Assembly (NCBI RefSeq): GCF_900112425.1
Contig: NZ_FOLP01000004.1
Location: 310,001 to 374,000 of the forward strand
Direction: 5' to 3'
Length of the DNA stretch: 64,000 nucleotides
Origin: Variovorax sp. OK212
GTDB lineage: Bacteria; Pseudomonadota; Gammaproteobacteria; Burkholderiales; Burkholderiaceae_C
Shown here: positions 1 through 9,017 of the stretch, piece after piece
Layout of the letters: every line of letters begins with the position of its first letter
How positions within the stretch are numbered: position 1 is the first letter of the stretch
The notes under the pieces: generated by a model
Seen by the model: only the letters and a program-made list of their open reading frames with translations
Database searches by the model: none
What the model was told of the DNA's origin: nothing
Program-made: the position numbers and the translations under genes

Positions 1-1
1 C

Positions 2-472
2 CTCGCGAAGCAGGCGGGCGTGGACGCCGCCGGCCTCGCGCGCACCGTGGCCACGTACAACCCGCTCGCCGCGCAGGGGCAGGACCCGGCGTTCGGCAAG
101 GGCGGCGACGCCTACAACCGCTACCTCGGCGACCCGGAGCACCAGCCCAACGCCTGCCTTGCGCCGGTGCGGCAGGGGCCGTTCTATGGCGTGAAGGTGT
201 ACCCCGGCGACATCGGCACCGCGCTGGGCATCCGCGCCGACGGCAACGCGCGCGCGCTCGACGCGCAGGGCGCGCCCATCGCCGGGCTCTATGTGGCCGG
301 CAACGACATGCACTCGGTCATGGGCGGCGAGTATCCTGCGCCGGGCATCACGCTCGGCCCTGCGCTAACCTTCGGCTGGGTGGCCGGCATGCACCTGGCC
401 CACGGCCCGAACGCCAACGTGAACACCGATGCAAGCGCCCCTGTGACCGCGAACACCCACGCCAACGTCTGA
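2..472 (+). CDS. FAD-dependent dehydrogenase, C-terminal part (5' end outside window)
   Basis: The reading frame is open from base 2, so the N-terminal FAD-binding Rossmann part lies before the window. What remains is the C-terminal cap and FAD-closing segment. The stretch AGNDMHSVMGGEYPAPG, followed by TLGPALTFGWVAG, is typical of fumarate reductase/3-ketosteroid dehydrogenase-like flavoproteins, where the Gly-rich loop contacts FAD near the isoalloxazine ring. This family oxidises or reduces C-C bonds next to a carbonyl; the substrate cannot be told here. The last ~20 residues are a low-complexity Asn/Ala/Thr tail. A glutathione S-transferase follows after 28 bp in the same direction and may be co-transcribed. 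Confidence 0.8.
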   Translation, partial: LAKQAGVDAAGLARTVATYNPLAAQGQDPAFGKGGDAYNRYLGDPEHQPNACLAPVRQGPFYGVKVYPGDIGTALGIRADGNARALDAQGAPIAGLYVAGNDMHSVMGGEYPAPGITLGPALTFGWVAGMHLAHGPNANVNTDASAPVTANTHANV

Positions 473-500
473 ACCCCGTCTTCCGAACGAAAAGCTCTTC

Positions 501-1109
501 ATGCAAATCTTCTTTTCCCCCGCATCCCCCTTCGTGCGCAAGTGCATGGTCGTGGCGCACGAACTCGGCGTGGCCGAGCGCATCGAGAAGCTGCCCAGCG
601 CGGCCGGCCCGGTGAAGCGCGACGCGACCATCATTCCGAAGAACCCGCTCGGCCAGGTGCCGACCTTCCTCACCGGTGACGGCCAGGTGCTGTTCGACAG
701 CCGCGTGATCTGCGAATACCTGGACGCCACGCACGGCGGCAAGCTGTTCCCGGCCGACGGCGCCGCGCGCTGGTCGCGCCTGAGCGAGCTCGCGCTGGCC
801 GACGGCATGACCGGCGCCGCGCTGCTCGCGCGCTACGAGAACGTGCTGCGCCCCGAAGAGCTGCGCTGGGCCGACTGGACCGACGGCCAGCTGGCCAAGG
901 TGCGCACCGGCCTCGAATGGCTGGAGACGGCGGCGCCGTCGTTCGGCGAGCGCGTGGACATCGGCACCATCGCGTTCGGCTGCGCGCTGGGCTACATGGA
1001 CTTCCGCTTCCCCGACGTGAACTGGCGCGCCGAGGCGCCGAACAGCGCGAAGTGGTTCGACGCGTTCAACCAGCGCGCGTCGATGCAGGCGACGATGCCC
1101 TCGGTCTGA
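501..1109 (+). CDS. glutathione S-transferase family protein
   Basis: This 202-residue protein is a typical cytosolic GST length. The N-terminal thioredoxin fold (about 1-78) starts with MQIFFSPASPFVRKCM, where Ser/Cys near the first helix would contact the glutathione thiol. It carries the cis-Pro loop NPLGQVPTF and the DSRVICEYLD segment that binds the gamma-glutamyl group. The rest (about 85-202) is the all-helical C-terminal domain. The family conjugates or reduces electrophiles with glutathione in the cytoplasm; the substrate is not predictable. There is no strong ribosome binding site before the ATG. It sits 28 bp downstream of the flavoprotein gene. Confidence 0.88.
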   Translation: MQIFFSPASPFVRKCMVVAHELGVAERIEKLPSAAGPVKRDATIIPKNPLGQVPTFLTGDGQVLFDSRVICEYLDATHGGKLFPADGAARWSRLSELALADGMTGAALLARYENVLRPEELRWADWTDGQLAKVRTGLEWLETAAPSFGERVDIGTIAFGCALGYMDFRFPDVNWRAEAPNSAKWFDAFNQRASMQATMPSV

Positions 1110-1123
1110 GCGAGGTGGATGGA

Positions 1124-1810
1124 ATGAGCGGAGTGAGCGGAGTGAGTGGGATGAGTTTCGACGACCTGTCGCGCCGCACCGGCATCGAGATTCCGCCGCT
1201 GCTCGCGCAGCTGCTGGCCGGCGGCCCGCCCGCGCTGGCCAGCTTCAGCGACTTCGAATGGATCGACGCCGCCGAGGCGGCCGGCACCGTCGACGAATGG
1301 CTCGACGCGAAGTGGCAGGACGGCCGCCGCTTCCTGCCCTTCGCGCAGTCGGGCGCGGGCGACGCCTACTGCCTGATGCCGCTGGACGGCACCGGCACCG
1401 GCACCGGCGGCGGTGACACCGTGGGCGTGGCCTTCGTGTGGCACGACGCCGAGGAGAGCCGCATCGAACATGCGTCGTTCTCCGACTTCGTCTGCGCGAA
1501 ATTCCTGCAGACCTTCGCCGACATGAGCTGGCTCGAGGAGTCCGACCTGTCGGAAGAAGAGATGGCCGAACGCGTCGTCGCCGACGTGGCCGCCGTATCG
1601 GCCTTCATGGACGCAGGCACCGCGGCCTGGCTGCAGGCCCTGAGCCGCCTGCCGATCGAACAGCGGCCCTACAAGGCCGGCCCGCGCGCGCGGCCCGAGC
1701 CGGTGCCCTCGCTGATCCCGCAGGACCGGATGGACGAGGAGCTCCTGCGCTTCGAGCGGCCGCACGCCGAAGCCTTCCCCGTGAAGCCGCGCTGGGAGAT
1801 CGGCGAATAG
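1124..1810 (+). CDS. SMI1/KNR4-like family protein
   Basis: This is a 228-residue soluble acidic protein. The N-terminal part has the SUKH-like pattern of a short helix, PPLLAQLLAGGP, then FSDFEWIDAAEA, then RRFLPFAQSGAGDAYCLMPLD, which matches the SMI1/KNR4 core of 'L-P-x-G-D-x-Y/F' followed by a beta strand with VAFVWHDAEE. SUKH-superfamily proteins are often immunity proteins of polymorphic toxins, but many are stand-alone and of unknown role. The ATG at 1124 is chosen for the GAGGTGG ribosome site 5-7 bases upstream. An in-frame ATG at 1151 could also serve, and the codons between them are a short repeat encoding MSGVSGVSG. Confidence 0.6.
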   Translation: MSGVSGVSGMSFDDLSRRTGIEIPPLLAQLLAGGPPALASFSDFEWIDAAEAAGTVDEWLDAKWQDGRRFLPFAQSGAGDAYCLMPLDGTGTGTGGGDTVGVAFVWHDAEESRIEHASFSDFVCAKFLQTFADMSWLEESDLSEEEMAERVVADVAAVSAFMDAGTAAWLQALSRLPIEQRPYKAGPRARPEPVPSLIPQDRMDEELLRFERPHAEAFPVKPRWEIGE

Positions 1811-1878
1811 CCATGGCCGCGCGGGCGGGGGCCCGGCCTGGCTAAATTCGGGGGTTCATCGCAACCAAGGAACTCCCC

Positions 1879-2583
1879 ATGTCAGATCAGAAGGTAGCCA
1901 TCGTCACCGCCGGCGGCAGCGGTATGGGCGCGGCCGCGGCGCGCAAACTCGCGGAAGATGGTTTTCGCGTGGCCATCCTGTCGTCCTCGGGCAAGGGCGA
2001 GGCGCTGGCCGCCGAGCTCGGCGGCATCGGCGTGACCGGCTCGAACCAGTCGAACGAGGACGTGAAGCGGCTGGTGGACGACGTCGTGCGCCAGTGGGGC
2101 CGCGTCGACGTGCTGGTCAACAGCGCCGGCCACGGCCCGCGCGCACCCATCCTGGACATCACCGACGAGGACTGGCACCGCGGCATGGACGTGTACCTGC
2201 TGAGCGCGGTGCGCCCCGCGCGGCTGGTGGCGCCGCTGATGGTGCAGCAGGGCGGCGGCACGATCATCAACATCTCGACCTTCGCCGCCTTCGAGCCCGA
2301 CCCGGTGTTTCCCACCTCGGGCGTGTTCCGCGCGGGGCTGGCGGCCTTCACCAAGCTCTTCGCCGACAAGTACGCCGCGCAGAACGTGCGCATGAACAAC
2401 GTGCTGCCCGGCTTCATCGACAGCCTGCCCGAGAAGGCCGAGTTCCGCTCGCGCATTCCGATGGGCCGCTACGGCAAGAGCAGCGAGATCGCGGCGGTCA
2501 TCGGCTTCCTCGCGTCGGAGGGCGCGGGCTACATCACGGGTCAGAACCTGCGCGTGGATGGCGGCATCACGCGCGCGGTCTGA
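1879..2583 (+). CDS. SDR-fold oxidoreductase-like protein with altered active site
   Basis: This 234-residue protein has the classical short-chain dehydrogenase fold. The nucleotide loop is TAGGSGMG (10-17), the NNAG-equivalent is NSAG (81-84), Ser133 lies in NIST, and the C-terminal substrate/cofactor stretch ends with ITGQNLRVDGG. The catalytic YxxxK should fall at about 147-151. The protein instead reads SGVFR, so Tyr becomes Ser and Lys becomes Arg. I therefore expect nucleotide binding but doubt normal hydride-transfer chemistry. The ATG is preceded by AAGGAA. It is a single gene, with 68 bp upstream and a 257-bp gap downstream. Confidence 0.82.
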   Translation: MSDQKVAIVTAGGSGMGAAAARKLAEDGFRVAILSSSGKGEALAAELGGIGVTGSNQSNEDVKRLVDDVVRQWGRVDVLVNSAGHGPRAPILDITDEDWHRGMDVYLLSAVRPARLVAPLMVQQGGGTIINISTFAAFEPDPVFPTSGVFRAGLAAFTKLFADKYAAQNVRMNNVLPGFIDSLPEKAEFRSRIPMGRYGKSSEIAAVIGFLASEGAGYITGQNLRVDGGITRAV

Positions 2584-2840
2584 AGCCTGACAACGGGCGC
2601 AGGAAAAGGCCGCTGCCTACAATCGCGGCCCATGTGCCCGAGGATGCCCCGCTTTCCCATTCGCCGCCGGCAGTCGGGCTGCTCGCGGCCGACGCCTCCT
2701 TGACGCGGGCGCAGTGACGCGCGGCGGCCCCGGCCGCCGCAACCTCCGTGGGGCCGCGCGCCGGCCCCGCCGTCCTGCCTCCCGCCTCGCACTGCCGCAC
2801 ATCCACCGATGCGGCATGCGGGCTGCTTTCCTTTTTCCTC

Positions 2841-4298
2841 ATGTCTTCCCCACACAGCCGCCTGCGCACCGAGTGGTGCCCGAGCATTCCCCGCGAGCTG
2901 ATGGCCGGCGCCGTCGCCACCTTCGCGCTCATTCCCGAAGTCATCGCCTTCGCATTCGTGGCCGGCGTCGATCCGGCGGTGGGGCTGTTCGCCTCCTTCG
3001 TCATCGGCATCGTCATCGCCTTCACGGGCGGGCGCCCGGCCATGGTGTCGGCCGCGGCCGGCTCGGTGGCGCTGGTGGCCGCGCCGCTGGTGCATGCGCA
3101 CGGCCTGCCGTACCTGCTGGCGGCCGGTGTGCTCGCGGGCGCCATGCAGATCGTGTTCGGCCTGCTGCGCCTGGGCGTGCTGATGCGCTTCGTGTCGTCG
3201 TCGGTGCGCACGGGCTTCGTCAATGCGCTGGCCATCCTGATCTTCGCGGCGCAGATGCCGCACTTCATCGGCGCCAACACCGCGACCTGGGCCATGGTCG
3301 GGCTCGGGCTGGCCGTCATCTACCTGCTGCCGCGCCTCACCACGGCGGTGCCGTCGCCGCTGGTGTGCATCGTGGTGGTCACGCTCGCGGGCCACTGGCT
3401 GGACCTGCCGCTGAAGACGGTGGCCGACCTGGGGCAACTGCCCGGTGCGCTGCCGGCCTTCGCGCTGCCCGACGTGCCGCTGACGCTGGACACGCTGCGC
3501 ATCATTGCGCTGCCGGCGTTCGCCATCGCGATGGTCGGCCTGCTCGAATCGATGATGACGGCCAGCGTGGTCGACGAGCTCACCGACACGCCGAGCTCGA
3601 AGAACCGCGAGTGCAGCGGCCTCGGCGTGGCCAACGTGGCGGCCAGCTTCTTCGGCGGCATCGCCGGCTGCGGAATGATCGGCCAGACCGTGAGCAACGT
3701 GCGCTACGGCGGGCGCGGGCGGCTGTCGACGCTGTTCGCGGGCGCGTTCCTGCTGATCCTCATGGTGCTGCTCAAGCCCTGGGTGTCGCAGGTGCCGGTG
3801 GCGGCGCTGGTCGCCATCATGGTGATGGTGTCGGCCTCGACCTTCGACTGGGGTTCGCTGCGCGCGATGGTGCGGCACCCGCGCATGTCCAGCGCCGTGA
3901 TGCTCGCCACGGTGGCCGTCACCGTGGCCACCGACAACCTCGCGGCCGGCGTGGCCACGGGCGTGATGCTCAGCGGCGTGTTCTTCACCTTCAAGGTGGC
4001 GCGGCTGCTGCACGTGCAGGCGGCGCAGGAAGACGACGGCACACGCGTCTACAGAGTGAGCGGCCAGGTGTTCTTCGCGTCGGCCGACATGCTGGTGGAC
4101 GCCTTCGACGTGCGCGAGATCGACGGCGCGCCGGTGCGCATCGACGTCTCGCAGGCGCATTTCTGGGACGTGACGGCCGTGGCCGCGCTGAAGAAGGTGG
4201 TCGGGCGGCTGCGCAAGCACGGCAGCGCGGTGGACGTCATCGGCATGAACCAGGCCAGCCGCGACCTGGTGCTGCAGCTCGACGCCGCGCCCGACTGA
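2841..4298 (+). CDS. SulP-family anion transporter with C-terminal STAS domain
   Basis: This 485-residue inner-membrane protein has about 11-12 hydrophobic segments between residues ~20 and ~385. It opens with RELMAGAVATFALIPEVIAFAFVAGVDPAVGLFASF, the start of the SulP/SLC26 transport domain. The last ~90 residues form a soluble STAS domain (VSGQVFFASADML, then DVSQAHFWDVTAVAAL). SulP members move sulfate, bicarbonate, dicarboxylates or other anions, and the cargo is not evident here. The ATG at 2841 is preferred because the frame upstream of it encodes no membrane or transporter sequence. No carbonic anhydrase or sulfur genes are adjacent. It converges with the AraC regulator, 6 bp away. Confidence 0.88.
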   Translation: MSSPHSRLRTEWCPSIPRELMAGAVATFALIPEVIAFAFVAGVDPAVGLFASFVIGIVIAFTGGRPAMVSAAAGSVALVAAPLVHAHGLPYLLAAGVLAGAMQIVFGLLRLGVLMRFVSSSVRTGFVNALAILIFAAQMPHFIGANTATWAMVGLGLAVIYLLPRLTTAVPSPLVCIVVVTLAGHWLDLPLKTVADLGQLPGALPAFALPDVPLTLDTLRIIALPAFAIAMVGLLESMMTASVVDELTDTPSSKNRECSGLGVANVAASFFGGIAGCGMIGQTVSNVRYGGRGRLSTLFAGAFLLILMVLLKPWVSQVPVAALVAIMVMVSASTFDWGSLRAMVRHPRMSSAVMLATVAVTVATDNLAAGVATGVMLSGVFFTFKVARLLHVQAAQEDDGTRVYRVSGQVFFASADMLVDAFDVREIDGAPVRIDVSQAHFWDVTAVAALKKVVGRLRKHGSAVDVIGMNQASRDLVLQLDAAPD

Positions 4299-4304
4299 GC
4301 TGCG

Positions 4305-5270
4305 TCAGGTCGCCGCGGTGCTCGCGGTGTCCTGCCGCGCGCGCGCCAGCGTGCGAAAGCGCCCCGGGCTTTCTCCCACCGTGCGCCGGAACGCCGCGCT
4401 GAACGCCGTCTCCGACTGGTAGCCGATGCGCTGCGCAATGCGCGCAATGGCCTCGTCGCTGTGGCGCAGCGCGTTGCGCGCCACCGTCATGCGCCAGCCG
4501 CCCAGGTAGTCGAGCGGCGTCGATCCCGTCAGCGCCTTGAAGCGCAGCGCGAAGGCCGTGCGCGACATGCCGGCCGACTGCGCCAGGCGCTCCACGGTCC
4601 ACGGCTGCGCGATGTCGCCGTGCATGCGGGACAGCGCCTCGCCGATGCGCGCATCGGCCATCGCCCCGAGCCAGCCTTCGGGCTGCGGCGCGTTCGCCAG
4701 GTGCACGCGCAGCGCCTGCACCAGCACCAGCGCGGCCAGGTTCGTTCGCGCGATCGATGCGCCGGGCCGCAGCTCGGCCGTTTCCCAGCCCAGCAGGTCG
4801 AGCAGGCCTTCGAGCGGGCGCGCGCCGGGGTCGTTGGCGCGCAGGTGGATCAATGGCGGCAGGTGGCGCAGCAGCAGCTCGCTCGCTTCGCCGGCGAGCG
4901 TGAAGCGGCCGGTGGCCATGGTGATGAGCGAGGCGTCGACTTCGGCGCCTTGGCCCCGGAAGCGCATCACGCCGTCGGCGCCCCGGTGGTCGCGGCTGGC
5001 CTGCACGCCGTCCTGCAGCGGGCCCGGCGGGTCGGTGCACGCCATGAAAGGCTGGCCGTTGGTCAGCAGGTAGAAGTCGCCCGTTTCCAGTTGCACCGGC
5101 TCGGCGGCGCCGTCGATCTGCATGCGCAGCCGGCCCGTGAGCACGCAGCCCAGCTTGATGTGCGAGGCGTAGCGCGGGTAGCGAAATGCCCAGCGGCCGC
5201 GCGCCTCGAAGCGCGACGACAGCGTGCTGCTCACCGTGAGCATCGACAGCACATCGGACAAGGGGTCCAT
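4305..5270 (-). CDS. AraC-family transcriptional regulator with cupin-type sensor domain
   Basis: This 321-residue protein has an N-terminal effector domain (about 1-200) of the AraC-associated cupin type: a beta-rich stretch with LGCVLTGRLRMQ and LETGDFYLLTNGQPF. The C-terminal ~100 residues hold two helix-turn-helix motifs, with VERLAQSAGMSRTAFALRFK and AIARIAQRIGYQSETAFSAAFRR as recognition segments. It is transcribed divergently from the Bcr-type MFS exporter, with 76 bp between the starts, and very probably controls it. AraC proteins of this subtype often activate a neighbouring exporter or oxidoreductase on binding a small molecule. Confidence 0.87.
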   Translation of the reverse strand: MDPLSDVLSMLTVSSTLSSRFEARGRWAFRYPRYASHIKLGCVLTGRLRMQIDGAAEPVQLETGDFYLLTNGQPFMACTDPPGPLQDGVQASRDHRGADGVMRFRGQGAEVDASLITMATGRFTLAGEASELLLRHLPPLIHLRANDPGARPLEGLLDLLGWETAELRPGASIARTNLAALVLVQALRVHLANAPQPEGWLGAMADARIGEALSRMHGDIAQPWTVERLAQSAGMSRTAFALRFKALTGSTPLDYLGGWRMTVARNALRHSDEAIARIAQRIGYQSETAFSAAFRRTVGESPGRFRTLARARQDTASTAAT

Positions 5271-5298
5271 GGTTTTTGTACGAATGAAGAAGAAAAGC

Positions 5299-5327
5299 GG
5301 GCTGTTGATTATTCAATCATTCAGCCC
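5299..5327. promoter_or_regulatory. Inverted repeat between AraC regulator and MFS gene (operator candidate)
   Basis: The 76-bp divergent spacer contains an outer inverted repeat GGGCTG (5299-5304)/CAGCCC (5322-5327). Nested inside is TGATT (5306-5310)-attc-AATCA (5315-5319) in an unusually A+T-rich patch. The symmetry and position between divergent genes suggest an operator or the overlapping promoters. AraC proteins more often bind direct repeats, so this is inference. Confidence 0.35.
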
Positions 5328-5346
5328 GAAGCGCGACCATGGGCGC

Positions 5347-6558
5347 ATGTCCTCCTCGAACGCTCAAGTTTCCCGCTACGCCATCGTGTTGGGCCTGCTC
5401 ACCACGATCGGCCCTTTCGCCATCGACATGTACCTGCCGGCGCTGCCCGCCATCGGGCATGCGCTGGGCGCCGACCCGCATGCGATGCAGGCCAGCCTGA
5501 TGGCCTTCTTCATCGCGGTCGGCGCCGGCCAGCTGGTGGCGGGGCCGCTGTCGGACATGTTCGGGCGACGGCGGCCGATGGTCGCGGGGCTTGTGCTGTT
5601 CATGCTGGCCAGCATCGGCTGCGCGCTGGCGCCGAGCGTCGGCGTGCTGATTGCGCTGCGCTTTCTGCAGGGGCTCGGCGCCTGCGCCTGCATGGTCACG
5701 CCGCGCGCCGTGGTGCGCGACCTGTACACCGGCCCCGAGGCGGCACGCATGATGTCGCTGCTGCTCATGGTCTACAGCGTGTCGCCGATTCTTGCGCCGC
5801 TGGTCGGCAGCGTCGTGGCCGAATCGGTGGGCTGGCGCGCGGTGTTCGGCGTGGTTGCCGCGCTGGGGCTCGCGGGGCTGGCGATGCTGCTGGTCTTCCT
5901 GCCCGAGACGCGGCCCGCGGCGGCGCGCCTGTCGAGCAACCTGCGCAGCGCGATGGCCGGCTACGGCGTGCTGCTGCGCGACCGCCACTTCATGACGCTG
6001 GCCTTCATGGCGTCGTTCACTGTTTCGGGCTTCTTCGTGTACGTGGCCAATTCGCCCTTTGTGATGAGCGCGCATTTCGGCGTGTCGCCGCGGCTGTATG
6101 CGGTGCTGTTCGCGCTCAACGCGGTGTCGCTGCTGGCGCTGTCGCAGGTCAATGGCTGGCTGGTGGCGCGCTTCGGCATCCGGCGCGTGCTGCGCACGGC
6201 GGTCATGGTGCAGGCCGCGGCGGTCGGGGCACTGCTGGTGCTGACGCTGGCAGGTGTCGACCGGCTCGCGGTGCTGGTGCTGCTGCTGATGGTGGGCTAC
6301 GGCCTCAACGGGCTGATCGTGCCCGCGACCTTCGTGCTGGCGATGGAAGGGCATGCGGCGCTCGCGGGCACCGCGTCGGCCCTGATCGGCACGATGAACT
6401 TCGCGGGCGGCGCGGTGATGGTGGCGCTCGTTGCGCCGTTCGCCAACGGCAAGCCGCTGCCGATGGTGGCGGGCATCGCGGCCTGCGCCGCGGTGGTCCT
6501 GGTGCTGGCGCTGCGCACCGCGGGTGCGCGGCACGCCGCGGCGGTTGGCGCAGCCTAG
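5347..6558 (+). CDS. Bcr/CflA-type MFS multidrug efflux transporter
   Basis: This 403-residue, 12-helix inner-membrane protein belongs to the DHA1 drug:proton antiporters. TM1 carries the Bcr/CflA signature GPFAIDMYLPALPAI. Motif A follows TM2 as GPLSDMFGRRRPM, and motif C-like GPILAPLVGS-type spacing occurs in TM5 (SPILAPLVGSVVAESVGWR). The family exports bicyclomycin, chloramphenicol, sulfonamides or related drugs. The ATG at 5347 fits the family N-terminus; earlier in-frame codons would add about 40 residues with no hydrophobic character. The divergent AraC gene is the likely regulator. Confidence 0.9.
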   Translation: MSSSNAQVSRYAIVLGLLTTIGPFAIDMYLPALPAIGHALGADPHAMQASLMAFFIAVGAGQLVAGPLSDMFGRRRPMVAGLVLFMLASIGCALAPSVGVLIALRFLQGLGACACMVTPRAVVRDLYTGPEAARMMSLLLMVYSVSPILAPLVGSVVAESVGWRAVFGVVAALGLAGLAMLLVFLPETRPAAARLSSNLRSAMAGYGVLLRDRHFMTLAFMASFTVSGFFVYVANSPFVMSAHFGVSPRLYAVLFALNAVSLLALSQVNGWLVARFGIRRVLRTAVMVQAAAVGALLVLTLAGVDRLAVLVLLLMVGYGLNGLIVPATFVLAMEGHAALAGTASALIGTMNFAGGAVMVALVAPFANGKPLPMVAGIAACAAVVLVLALRTAGARHAAAVGAA

Positions 6559-6574
6559 ACCGTCGGGATGGGGC

Positions 6575-7290
<716 letters not shown>

Positions 7291-7294
<4 letters not shown>

Positions 7295-8046
7295 GAGTGG
7301 CCTTCCGCTTCGGTGCCCAGGTAGACGGCCTGTACGTCGGGGTGACCCCGCACTTCGTCGGCCGTGCCGCTCATCAGCACCTTGCCCTGCACCAGCACCG
7401 TGAGGCGGTTGGCCAGGCGGAACACCGCGTCCATGTCGTGCTCGATCAGCAGGATGGCCATCGACGCGCGCAGCGATTCGATCAGCGCCACCATGCGCGC
7501 CGATTCGTCGGGGCCCATGCCGGCCATCGGTTCGTCCAGCAGCAGCAGCTTGGGTTCGGCCGCCAGCGCCAGCGCCACGTCGAGCGCGCGCTGTGCGCCG
7601 TGCGGCAGCGTGCCGGCAATGCGTTCGCGCTCGCTGGTCAGGCCCACGCGCTCGGCCAGCGCCACGGCGCGGTCGACCAGGTCGCGCTCTTTCGCGCGCG
7701 GCGCCATGAAGCGCAGGCTGCTGCCCGCATGGGCCTGCGCCGCGAGCATCAGGTTGTCGTGCACGGTTTCCTTGGGGAACACGCGCGTCACCTGGAAGCA
7801 GCGCGACATGCCCGCGGCCACGCGCTGGTGGTCCTTCAGCGCGGTGATGTCGCGCTCGTCGAGCAGCAGGCGGCCGGCGTCGGCCTTCAGCAGCCCGGTG
7901 ATCAGGTTCACCAGCGTGGTCTTGCCCGCGCCGTTCGGCCCGATCAGCGCATGCACTTCGCCGCGCTCCACGGTGAGGTTCACATGGTCGGTCGCCAGCA
8001 GGCCGCCGAAGCGCTTGACCAACCCTTCGATCCTGAAAAGGCTCAT
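7291..8046 (-). CDS. livG: Branched-chain amino acid-type ABC transporter ATPase (LivG)
   Basis: This 251-residue ATPase has Walker A GPNGAGKT, a Q-loop in MSRCFQVTRVFP, Walker B LLLLDEPMAGM and H-loop EHDM. The ABC signature is the relaxed LPHGAQR instead of LSYGQQR. It is longer than LivF and has the HRVLVQGKVL-like C-terminus of LivG proteins (LTVLVQGKVLMSG). It overlaps livM upstream and livF downstream by 4 bp each, so translation is coupled. Confidence 0.92.
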
Positions 8047-9017
8047 GGTGTCGTCTTGCTCGGGGTGAGGGCGGCCTTGCGGCGGCGGGACAGGGCGGCC
8101 AGGCCCTTGGGCGCCCACAGCGCGACGGCGATCAGCAGCAGGCCCAGCGGCATGTGCCAGTGCTCGGTGTGCTGCTTCAGCGCCTCCTCGAGCACCAGCC
8201 AGACGACGGCGCCCACCGGCCCGCCCCAGCTGCGGCCGAGCCCGCCGATCACCACCATCACCAGCAGCGTGGCCGACTGCGTCCAGTGCATGGTGGCCGG
8301 GCTCACGAAGCCGTTGCCGCCGGCCAGCAGCGCGCCGGCCAGGCCCGCGATGGCGCCCGCGATGGCGAACGCCACCAGCTGCAGGCGAAACACCGGGTAG
8401 CCCAGCGCGCGCATGCGCGTCTCGTTGTCGCGGATGCCCATGAGCGCGTGGCCGAAGCGCGATTGCGTCGCGCGGTGCAGCCACCACAGCGCCAGCGCCA
8501 CGACCACCAGCACCACCCAGTAGAAGGTCGACTCGTTGCCCAGGTCCAGCCCCGGCAGCAGCGTGGGCCGCGACATGAGCGTGTAGCCGTCGTCGCCGCC
8601 GTACTTGCGCAGCGACACGACGACGAAGTACAGCATCTGCGCGAAGGCCAGCGTGGTCATGATGAAGTACACGCCGCGCGTGCGCAGCGCCACCGTGCCG
8701 ATCAGCGCGGCCACCAGCCCCGCGACGATGGCCGCGGCGGGCCACAGGATCCAGCCCGACATGACGCCCGCGTCGCTGAGCGCCACCACCGTGTACGCGC
8801 CCATGCCGATGAAGCCCGCATGCCCCAGCGCCACCATGCCGCCGAAGCCCAGGACGAAGTTGAGGCTGGCCGCGGCCAGCGCCACGATGAGCACGCGCCG
8901 CACGAAGCCGATGTAGAACTCCAGGCCGAACAGCGGCGCCACCAGCGGGAACGCCGCGAGCAGCACGAAGAGCAGGCCGACGCCGAGGTAGCGTGAAGAA
9001 AGAAGAGAGGACTTCAT
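8043..9017 (-). CDS. livM: Branched-chain amino acid-type ABC transporter permease (LivM)
   Basis: This 324-residue polytopic membrane protein has about nine hydrophobic segments. Family marks include FGGMVALGHAGFIGMGAY, the conserved LivM loop after TM2, and IGGLGRSWGGPVGA near the C-terminus. It ends in a basic tail rich in Arg/Lys. It forms the translocation channel with LivH and overlaps both neighbours by 4 bp. The number of helices and the length are normal for the family. Confidence 0.92.
   Translation of the reverse strand: MKSSLLSSRYLGVGLLFVLLAAFPLVAPLFGLEFYIGFVRRVLIVALAAASLNFVLGFGGMVALGHAGFIGMGAYTVVALSDAGVMSGWILWPAAAIVAGLVAALIGTVALRTRGVYFIMTTLAFAQMLYFVVVSLRKYGGDDGYTLMSRPTLLPGLDLGNESTFYWVVLVVVALALWWLHRATQSRFGHALMGIRDNETRMRALGYPVFRLQLVAFAIAGAIAGLAGALLAGGNGFVSPATMHWTQSATLLVMVVIGGLGRSWGGPVGAVVWLVLEEALKQHTEHWHMPLGLLLIAVALWAPKGLAALSRRRKAALTPSKTTP

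Noticed and set aside
2541..4220. Minus-strand 559-codon frame opposite the SulP gene
   Set aside because: His/Arg/Gln-rich low-complexity translation with no start context. The plus strand encodes an obvious SulP transporter.
5317..6534. Minus-strand 405-codon His/Arg-rich frame opposite the MFS gene
   Set aside because: No recognisable motif, and composition is typical of the complement of a membrane-protein gene.
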